A DNA stretch of 64,000 nucleotides from Aquila chrysaetos chrysaetos (taxonomy: Eukaryota; Chordata; Aves; Accipitriformes; Accipitridae). The notes under the pieces were generated by a model, which worked only from the letters and a program-made list of their open reading frames with translations, was not told where the DNA came from and did no database searches. The translations under genes and the position numbers were made by a program. Every line of letters starts with the position of its first letter. The first letter of the stretch is position 1. The stretch spans positions 3,472,001-3,536,000 of the forward strand of contig NC_044019.1 of assembly GCF_900496995.4 (NCBI RefSeq). The letters are read 5' to 3'. Shown here piece after piece: positions 46,548-64,000 of the stretch.

Positions 46548-49167
46548 ATGGCGCACGGTTACGGGCGTTGCTGTTGCTGCTGCGGGGAAGCGGCGGCGGT
46601 CGGCGGGGATGGCGGCGCGGCCTGGGGGCTTTACCTACGGATCGACCGACAGCGGCTGCAGTGCCTTAACGAGCGTCGAGAGGGCAGCGGCGCTCTCGTC
46701 TTCCGCGCTTGGGAGGAGCGGGGTGACCGAGCCCAGGTGGGGCCGGGCCGGGCCGGGCCGGCGGTCTGCAGCGGAGCCGGGCGGCGGCGGGAGGGGGTGC
46801 GGGATTAAGCGAGGTGGGGGGGGGGGTCCCCGCCTTACCCCTGAGCCCCCTCCGAGGTTACCCGCCCCACCGCTCCCTGTATTCACCCCCCCCGCCTACC
46901 TGCGCAGCCGGGGCCGGCCCTGACCTGCTCCTGTCTCTCCCCAGTTCGTAGAAAGCGACGATGATGAGGAGCTTCTGTTCAATATCCCGTAAGTCCTTTC
47001 CCTGAGCTCCTTCGGCATCGTTTTGGCTGCTGACAGGGCTTATTTCTCACCCCTTTTGTTGCTGGGAATGAGGCACGTCTGCGTGCTTCTGTAACCGGGG
47101 CTGATCTGGAGAGAACGGAGATGAAAATGCCGCTTCTGCGTCTCTTGGCAGGTTTACGGGTAACGTGAAATTAAAAGGAGTAATTGTGATGGGAGAAGAT
47201 GATGGGACGCATCCAGCAGAGATGAGACTGTAAGTAAAATGAGCATTACCTTGGCCAGAGCCTAAACTGAACTGATTGTTGAACCCAACAATTCTCATGC
47301 TGTTGGGTGCCCAAGCACCCAGCGAGGGTGTGCAGCGTAGGAGAACGCAGTGTTACTCTGCAGCAGCTCCGTCATCCCAGGGCCTCAGGAAGAAAAAGAA
47401 ACCGTAACCTGTACAGGGATGAGCGTGGCTGCTTGCTGCCTTTTTCGCTAGAGAAATGGGGCACCAATTTTAATTAGAAGAGAAGGTTTGGTTGGGACGC
47501 TGACTGTGCATTGTGAAGAAATCAACCTGCTGCTGGCTTAGCTGGCTGCAGAAGGATCGGTGGGCCAAGAGGGGTTACGCTTTGGGGGGAAACTGAGGCC
47601 TGGGAGGGAGGGAGGAACACAAGTGACAGAGTGTCCTGCAGCCAGGTGAGGTTTGTAAGGCTCTTGGCAGCGGTCCTGCCGTACTGAGCCACGTGGCCTG
47701 CTTTAGCTCCTGAAAGGAGAGAAATGCTTCTTAATACTGCCTTTTTTTTTTTAAAAAAAATATGAAAGAGTATTGAGTACTCTGCAGTTCTTGCTTGTGG
47801 GGAAAGAAATACACCTTTATCAAGCCCCTATTTTCCTTGGTCTGCAGTGTACCGGGTCTGGGTTTCTTCATGTACCCAAGCGTGCCGAGATCTGTATCTC
47901 CCCAGCTTTGTTCCTTGCTCCTCCTTGTTATTTCTTCAGGGTGTTGGGTATTCTGGAGCGTGGTGGTGCTTTGTGGTGGCATTGGTATTTTTTCCCTTAG
48001 AAGACAAAGCAAATCCAGTTTCTTACTGTTCAGAAGAATCCGGGTAGAGCTAATGGATGGGGAGGAAACCAATTAGCTGACTTGTATGTTAATAACTTCC
48101 TGGGTTTCCTCCCTCTCTTCCCAGGTTCAAGAACATTCCTCACATGTCCTTTGATGACACAGCCAGGGAACCGGACCAGACGTTCAGCCTGAACCGGGAT
48201 CTGACAGGCGAGCTGGAGTACCCCACCAAGTACGATGCAGACCCACGTGTCTGGGGGGTGCAGGGGGCTGCTCCTCCCGAGCGCAGGCACTGCACTCTAT
48301 CCAGCCTGCTGGTGTGCCACCGAATTTTAGGAGAGTGTTAGCAGAGGGCAGTTCCTTCCCTTGCATCTCAAAGCTGCCCACAGTAGAATTTGTCTCCCTG
48401 GCTCTGTCCTGTCCTTGTCAGGTGAGAGCTCTGGTCTGAAAACCCCCTCCTTGGAGTCAGGGGGGTGCCTGTGCCTGTGACCCAGGACTTTTTGGGGTGC
48501 AGAATCATCCCGGTGTCATGTCACCTGCTCCTGGCCCCAGTGACAGCTTGTTGCTAGCCTGCTCGCCACAAACGTGAGGGAAGCTGCTCCTCCTGCACCC
48601 TCAAGTCGTTTGCTCCCAAATCTGACTTGGGTTAGGGTAAGAGCTCAGCACCGTGCTGAGAGGAGGTGGCAATGCAGCGGAGTGGCAGCCTGTATGCACA
48701 GCTCCGGTTTCAGAGTGTGTTTTCTTTCAGAATTGCCCGTTTTCTCCAATGTTTCCCACCTCTCCATCCACTTCCCGAAGAACTTTGGAGCGGAGACAAC
48801 AAAGATTTTTTATATAGGCCTGAAAGGAGAGTGGACGGAGGTAGGTGAGAGCAGAGATGAGCAAGACTGTGCTGGTAGTGCAAAAAGGGCTTTAAATCAT
48901 AGCTTAAGTTGAGCTCTAGCTGTGGGGAAGAAGTGGGAACAGTGCGGGGGAGGTCTGTGGTGAAGTCTGTAAGATGGGAACCTGCTCAGCTCTTGCCAGT
49001 CAGGTGTTTTAGGAGGGACTTGAATGCTGCTCTCCTCTGGACTAACGCATTCCATCTTAACTCAGGCTCATCGCCACGAAGTCACCATCTGCAATTATGA
49101 AGCATCAGCAAACCCAGCTGATCACAAGCTGGAACAAATCACCCCACAGACTCACTTCATCTCCTAA
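46548..49167 (+). CDS. PITHD1: PITHD1, PITH-domain protein, 6 exons, frame broken by one extra base in exon 5
   Basis: PITHD1 is a small PITH-domain protein related to the C-terminal domain of TXNL1. Exons: 46548-46736, 46945-46988, 47152-47229, 48125-48229, 48731-48840, 49066-49167. Protein segments match human closely: GLYLRIDRQRLQCLNE, FVESDDDEELLFNIPFTGNV, MSFDDTAREPDQTFSLNRDL, SNVSHLSIHFPKNFGAETTK, HEVTICNYEASANPADH, QITPQTHFIS. The exon lengths total 628, one over a multiple of three. In exon 5 the text KIAR is followed by TTTT (48740-48743) where homologues need three T to read RFSNV. No other acceptor restores the frame. All remaining exons are intact, so a sequencing or assembly error is most likely, but a real allele is possible. 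The N terminus carries a run of five Cys not present in human. Confidence 0.93.
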
Positions 49168-49463
49168 CAGTGCTGTCGGGAATCTCCCGAAGGCTCTGGT
49201 ACAAGTGTATGGATGTGACGGGCTGACTCGGACAGAAATGGCTTCCTGAAGTACTTGGAGAGTGTTGGATCAGCTTTACATTTCGGTCTTTGCCTTGGAA
49301 AGCAGAGCGCTGAGCGTGTGCAATGCCTGTACGAAGGTGGCCGCTGAGGGCGGCAGCGCGTTGGGTCCCGCAAGAAGGCAGCAGATCTGCTCTCGTTAAC
49401 GGGAGACTCGGTCTTTAGGCAGTGGCAAGCTCGTGTCTGGTATCGTTTCCTTCTCTGACTGTC

Positions 49464-49469
49464 AATAAA
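49464..49469 (+). terminator. PITHD1 poly(A) signal AATAAA
   Basis: Canonical hexamer about 300 bases after the PITHD1 stop; the LYPLA2 promoter begins shortly after. Confidence 0.85.
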
Positions 49470-49739
49470 ACACGCGCTGAGGTGCAGAGCTCCGGCTGCG
49501 GCCTGGTCACCCGCATCCCTGTCCCTGAACGTGGGTCACGGCCTGTGTGCGGAGCGGCCCTCCTCTCCCCAGAGGGAGACGCCGGGTTGCGGGGGTGAGA
49601 CAGCGGGGACGGCTCCGGGCCGCGGCTGTCACCGGCGGTTGTCTGGCGGGGAGAGGGCGACGCTCGGTGCCTGACCGGCGGCAGAGAGGGGAAGGGAGGC
49701 GGTGGGGAGGGGGAACCGGGCCGCTGTGGTAACGTCGAG

Positions 49740-49939
49740 GGCGACGGTGGCCGGTCCCGCCGCGTTCGCCTCTGCCCTCAGCGGAATCCTCTACGAAAAT
49801 GGCCGCCCCCTGAGGCACGGGTAATGCGTCACTTCCGCCGCGCTGAACTCCCCGACCGCCACCCGGCGGCCGGAAGTTCCGGTGGGAGCGCGTCGGGGGA
49901 ACCGGGAGGAGAGCGCGCGCCGGGCTCCGCGGGAGAGGT

Positions 49940-49940
<1 letters not shown>
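49740..49940 (+). promoter_or_regulatory. LYPLA2 promoter and non-coding first exon
   Basis: Contains AAAATGGCCGCC (YY1-type, 49797-49808), a GCGTCACTTCCG ATF/ETS-like site near 49826, and a palindromic ETS element CCGGAAGTTCCGG at 49870-49882. A likely donor GAGAG|GTGCGG at 49937/49938 would end a non-coding exon that splices to the acceptor at 52338/52339. Confidence 0.55.
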
Positions 49941-56707
<6,767 letters not shown>

Positions 56708-59170
56708 GTGGAGCCAATCGAGACTGTCGCAGGGAAGGACACCAAGGTCGCACCCACTGATCTTTCCCCCGTGACCCGTCCGCTGCAAACGGAAGCCATG
56801 GCACCCCACCGCACCTCCCGCCGCACCCCCGGCCCCCGCCTCTTCCCGTCTCCTCGCACCGCGTCCTCTCCGGCTGGGTGTGCCCCGTCTCTCCCTGCTG
56901 CTCTCGGAGCTGAGATCGGAGCTGTCTAAGGCGAGTCTTCGAGTGGCCTTTTCTCTCCTCCTCTTGCTCCGAGCAGTTTCTGTGGGGGTCACCATCCCCT
57001 CGACTCCCTGTTCAGGCACCGCAGCGTGTGGGTCTGGCACGGCGCGGGTGAGGTTTTTTTTGTTGCGTTTGGGTTTGGGTTTTTTTCTAACAGTATTAGG
57101 GGTGGGATGTGTCCCCGTGCGGCGGGAGGAGCGGTGCGGGCACAGGGCAGGGCTGGGGCACCCTCTGGAGCCCTCTGTGACCCAGAGCAGCCTGTGCTCC
57201 TCCTCTGCCCTCGGCCCGTCCTCTTCTGCAGCTGCTTTCGGCCTCCGCTCAGGTGACTCACGGGTTTTCAATCAGAGCTCAGGAACCCGGGACTCTCCTG
57301 CGAACACCTCGAGGCCCAGGGGAGAGGCTCTGCTCTGGGCCGGTACCGCCAAAGGCTGCCCCGTCTCCCCGGGGCGGGCAGAAAGGCGTCCACGCAGCTC
57401 CTGCACCTCCTCGCTCGGGGCCCCGGCCCCGGCCCTGTCACACACGCACACTCCCCGGTGGGCTCGTCCCGCGTTCCAGCAGCCTCAGCCATCGGCTTGT
57501 GGCAGCTCTGCCCTCCTCGAGATAATCGCCTCCTTCTCCTCCTCTTGTTGCTTTTACAATCTCCTCCTCAGCCCAGTGAGGGCTCCCAGAGGCATCTGTC
57601 CCTCCCTCGGCCTAGCTCTGCGCCCACCGAGTCCCAAAGCGCTGCCGTTTACAGCTGGCGTCCGAGCAGCTTTGCCATGGAGCCTGCCCGGCGCTGGCCC
57701 GGTCCTTAACGTCTCTCTTGCTGCTACTTCTCCTTCCCTTTGGACTTGGGCTGGCTTGGGGAGGGAGAGGAGAGGCGAGGAGAGGTCCCCCTGACCCCCA
57801 GGGATGGCTCCTGGCCCAGGCTGGCGCAGCTGGAGGAAGCAGGTTTGCTCCCAGCCATCATCTCACCAGCATCTAACACCTGGGTGCAGCTGTACCCCAT
57901 CCTGCAGGGCAGCACGGGGGTCTCCGTGCTTCCCAGGGCCAGGGCTGTGGGCTCTGTTGGCCTTTCCGTGTACAATCAAAGGTTTCCCCGGGCTCCCTCG
58001 CGCCCAGCTGCAGCCAAGGTTTGTCCTCTCTTGAGCGGTGGCCTGGCCGTGCCGGCGGCCGTGGCTGGCTGGGGCGCGGGGCCTGGCCCGTCCCCACCAA
58101 GCAGAGCAGCTCCTCGGGCACAGGGCCCCGAATGTCTCCTCCGCGGGTGGGCTTCTGGCCGCCCCCCTTCCCTCCCGCAGGGCCGAGGGCACTTGCTGTT
58201 GAGCAGCGCTGCCCTTCTCCTCGCCTCTCCTCCATGGGCTGAGCCCACAGCACTGTTGGGCCCTTCGGGGCTGGAGCTGTACATGTCTTTTAAAAAAAAA
58301 TACACCACAAAACCCACCTAGCCTAAGGGCCGTCGCTCCCTCCCGTGTGCTCCGGCTCTGTGTGGGTCGGTGCCCTGTCCGGCCCCTCGACCCGCAGACC
58401 CTCTGCTCGGTGCCCCGTGGCCGGGCTCGCGGTGCCGGGGCCGGCATCTCCCGGAGGGCGAGGGCTGCTCTGGGGGGGCAAGCGGGGAGGGGGGGTCTCG
58501 ATGCCAGCAGCTCTGCTCCAGCCATGCCCTCCCCGCCTGGGATGCGCAAAGCAATAACCCGCTCTCCGGAGAGTCGGATCTGTCAGACCCATCCTTGGTT
58601 GGTTTCTTGGGTTATTTTGGGTTGGGGTTTGGTTTTTTTCTCTCCCCCCTCCCCTTTTAGGAAGTCTTAAACCAGCAAACCTGCTGCTGGTGTCGGGGGG
58701 AGCCCAGCTCTTCCCCTTGCTTGGGGTTCAGTCCTGCTGTTTCTTCTACTTCGTTTTAAAGCTGCTGTGTCCTCCCCTCCCTGCGCTCGGCGGGTGGGGA
58801 GGCGAGAGGGGCTGGCTGGGACGGGAACGCAGCTCCCTGCAGAGGTTACCTGAGGGCTGGCGGACAGACAGACTGACCTATTTGACTGTGAACTGGAACC
58901 GTGTGCATAGCGGGGGCCCGGGACTCGTGGCCACGCTGGCCCCTTTGCAGAGCATTCCTGCTCGCTCCCCGCCTGAGCAGCACGTGCCTGGCCGGGGCCG
59001 TGCTGAGGACCCGGGAGGGAGAATGGCTTCTCTCCATTCCTCAATACAGCTTTTTTTTTTTTTTTTCTTCTTCTCTCTCTTTTGTCTTCCTTGTAAATGT
59101 TTGGGGTTTTTTTGTGTGTGTGTTCCACAGAGTCGGAAACAAGGTTAAATAAATCATAAGCCTCTCCCAG
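56708..59170 (+). other. LYPLA2: LYPLA2 3' UTR (long form)
   Basis: About 2.4 kb of GC-rich non-coding DNA between the LYPLA2 stop and an AATAAA at 59148. I see no earlier canonical signal, so a long UTR is the simplest reading, though shorter forms using variant signals are possible. Confidence 0.55.
59148..59153 (+). terminator. LYPLA2 poly(A) signal AATAAA
   Basis: TTAAATAAATC context on the plus strand, preceded by a GT-rich stretch. Confidence 0.7.
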
Positions 59171-59304
59171 AGCCGAGTTGGCGTCATTCGTGGCCGGGCA
59201 GGAAGCACCGTCAGCACCTCTGTAACGGAGGTTCGGGGGGAGCAGATTAGCACGAGGCCCCAGGGGCAGCAGCTCCGGCTGAGTGGAAGCAGAACAGAGC
59301 TGCC

Positions 59305-60438
59305 ACTTAGAAAGTAAGAAAGTTTATTTAAAAACAAATCAAAAGCTCAATTCATAATTTAGTAGCATAAGTTATTAATCCAACTGACAGCAAACCGGGC
59401 TGACTGCGTCATCACTGCCTAACGAAGCCGTTAGAACTGCCAGCAATAAATAGGACCAGTATTTGACAGCTGAGCAGAGCCTTCTCCCGGGAAGCCTTTG
59501 GCAACGTGATTATGGAAGCGGCTGCCACAGGCAACGTGGAAGCAAAACCAGGCACCAGCCAAATCTAACGGCAGCAGTGGAGAGGGGCTGCGTGCAGCCT
59601 GGCGAGGCTGGCCATGTGCAGGGCTGGCACAGCCATGGGCAGGAGCTCCTCCGGCTCAGCAGGAATACGTAGGAGATGAGACTTGGTCCCCAAAACCATG
59701 CTGGGGGTGGGCAGGGGAAAAGGGGTGGGGGGGGGGAAGCCCTTGGCAGCCATTAGGGCCTTCGCCCTGGGGAGCTGGGCTGGGGAAATGAGCCATGGTG
59801 GCCTCAGGATGTGACTGGTCCCTGCAGGAGTTGGGGGGTCTGGGGGTTCCTGGGGCCCGAGGCCATGAGGTAGGTGCTCAGCAGCTCAGCAGCCCTCTCC
59901 CTGCCCAGGGCAGGGGGCAGTGGGTGCCCCGGCTTTCCCCCGCGAAGACTTGGAACCACCCCTGCTCCCCAAGCTGGGCGGGTTGGGGGCTGGGTGCAGC
60001 AGGGAATGGGTGGTTTCCTCTGCAATTTGGGCTCGACAGGACTCGCTTGTTTGGGTGATGGAGGTGGCCACTTCCCAGGGCACAGGGAAGGCCCAGGAGC
60101 AGCTCTGAGAGTGGCTGCAGGGCCCAGCCAAGCGCCTTCTCCCTGCTGGGGCTGGCACCAGCCCCTCTGCATTCCCACAAGGAGGTTTTGTGCCCTGGGT
60201 GCCAAAGCTGGGCCCCGGCTCTGTTCTTCCTTGTGTTTCTGCTCTATGAGATGCAAAGGACCCGGGGGAATGAGGATGAGGAGGAGAGAGGCTGGCGATG
60301 CTCCTGCCTTCCTGCCCCACGCAAGAGGCAGGAGGGGGAGCTGGAACTGCACCCAGGATGATGACAGCCTCGCTGGGGAGGCAGGCAGAGCTGGCCTGGA
60401 GCAGCTCACAGCAGCCAGGCGAGCCCTTGGGCCACAGC
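59305..60438 (-). other. GALE: GALE 3' untranslated region
   Basis: Non-coding stretch between the GALE stop and its poly(A) signal. No other feature recognised. Confidence 0.7.
59323..59328 (-). terminator. GALE poly(A) signal AATAAA (minus strand)
   Basis: TTTATT on the plus strand; about 1.1 kb beyond the GALE stop and only 170 bases from the opposing LYPLA2 signal. Confidence 0.75.
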
Positions 60439-62931
<2,493 letters not shown>

Positions 62932-62939
62932 GGCTCCCT

Positions 62940-64000
62940 GGGGGAGGAAAGCCCTTCAGTGCAGAGCGCTGTGTGAAGCAGCCAGGGGCCCTGGGAGGAA
63001 AGGGGCAGGCAGGACTTGGACACTGTCACGTCAGCACTGCCTCTAGGCACTCCCTGCGCTTGGCATGACATCCGGAGAGGAATGGGCTGGGCAGGTTGTA
63101 GCACACCCTGCCGATGTGGTTCACACCTTCCGGACAGGGAGGGTTTATCTGACACTTGTCACATACTGGGGAAAAAACCCTTGTTCTTCCTGTTAAATCC
63201 AGTCAAGGTCCTGGTGTCACCCATATCCTACAGCACAAAATCCCTCAGGCTAATTCACCCCATAGCACAAGGGCAGGGAATCATTTAACGGTATTAATTT
63301 GGGTGGTCTCCACAGGGGTATATCAGCTCTGCCCTTTTCTACCTATTCCCCATTTTTTTCTCCAGCTCTGAAATCCCCTCTTTACAACAGTCCCACCACT
63401 CCCTCCAGCCTCCCTTCCCAGTGCTGGCCCTGTTCCACCCCTGCTTCCCAGGAAGGTGGGCACTGGGCCACTGCAGATTACAGGGACATTTGCTGGCATA
63501 CACAGAGTGGAAACCTGCAAGAAAGCCCCCACCCCTGGGAACTGAAGAGCAGCTCCTGCCCAGTGGGAAGAAGGGAGAATCCACTTCATTACCAAGGCAT
63601 GTGGAGGCAGCACAGGGTAAGTTTCCTCCCTGGGTGACTTTAGTCACTCTCAGAGCTGCGTCTCAGGCTGAAAACCCAACTGAAACCCCTAAACTGCCCT
63701 GTCCTGTGTCTGCTGCTGGCCCCAGGGCTCCTCCGGGAGCCAGGGAGGGCAGCTCCAGGGGAAGCCAGAGCCTGAGCCAGGCAGGCAAGGGCTGAAAAGC
63801 CAAAATAACACTGCTTTTCGCCAGGCAGGTGAGCAGGCAGCGGGACAGGGCAGGGGCCTATGGGACAGGGTGTGGACGTGGGACAGGGTTACCTGCAGGG
63901 CCAGGGATACCCATGGGTCTGGGCTTGGGGCCGGGAGTTACCTGAGGAGCCGGGACCAGGGCTGCCTGTGGGTCCGGGGGTCTTCTGAGGGGCTGCGCAT
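62940..64000. other. upstream region of GALE
   Basis: No coding exon recognised. In human the next gene is HMGCL, but none of its conserved protein text is visible here. From about 63,840 the sequence becomes G-rich with loosely repeated units (GGGACAGGG, GTTACCTG). It may hold the non-coding first exon of GALE. Confidence 0.4.
63838..63990. repeat. weak G-rich tandem repeat
   Basis: GGGACAGGG occurs three times between 63841 and 63888, and two roughly 50-base units each begin GTTACCTG (near 63888 and 63938). Divergent, so only a tentative minisatellite. Confidence 0.35.

Noticed and set aside
48230-48249. Alternative PITHD1 exon 4 donor (CAC|GTGTCT, a little downstream) that would restore the frame
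   Set aside because: It would replace the conserved TKIARFSNV by an unrelated insertion, and the GTACGA donor gives the conserved text. An extra T is the simpler explanation.
62940-64000. HMGCL 3' end upstream of GALE
   Set aside because: Expected from human gene order, but no HMGCL-like protein text is present in any frame.

Overview
The window is vertebrate nuclear DNA, almost certainly from a bird or another sauropsid. Short GT-AG introns, CpG-island promoters, tight gene spacing and almost no recognisable interspersed repeats suggest an avian microchromosome. I recognise nine protein-coding genes and worked out each exon junction by hand. Reading phase closes in eight of them; the ninth, PITHD1, has a one-base frame problem. 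I see no tRNA, rRNA, CRISPR array, LTR element or other virus-like element.

Left part (1-15,000): the 3' half of CAP1 (+) meets PPT1 (-) tail to tail. PPT1 then shares an island-type intergenic region head to head with an SLC17-family anion transporter (+). Middle (16,000-30,000): RPL11 (+), a 2.9-kb spacer, and a kelch protein (-) that is clearly a paralogue of KLHL31. Right part (30,000-64,000): ELOA (+), PITHD1 (+), LYPLA2 (+) and GALE (-), with LYPLA2 and GALE again tail to tail. From RPL11 rightward the order matches, as I remember it, human 1p36.11. CAP1-PPT1 lies far away at 1p34.2 in human, so the left block is joined differently here, and the SLC17-like and KLHL31-like genes sit at the join.

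The genes are mostly housekeeping and do not form one pathway. CAP1 acts on actin turnover. PPT1 and LYPLA2 both remove S-palmitoyl groups, in the lysosome and cytosol respectively. RPL11 is a ribosomal protein, ELOA is the transcription elongation and ubiquitin-ligase subunit, GALE is Leloir-pathway epimerase, and PITHD1 is a PITH-domain protein.

The points most worth a second look are: the extra T in PITHD1 exon 5; the two extra paralogues at the synteny join; YY1-type motifs repeated at the starts of several genes, four of them at ELOA; a near-consensus CTCF motif next to the RPL11 start site; and two very close convergent gene ends. I found nothing that looks like a new biological system.
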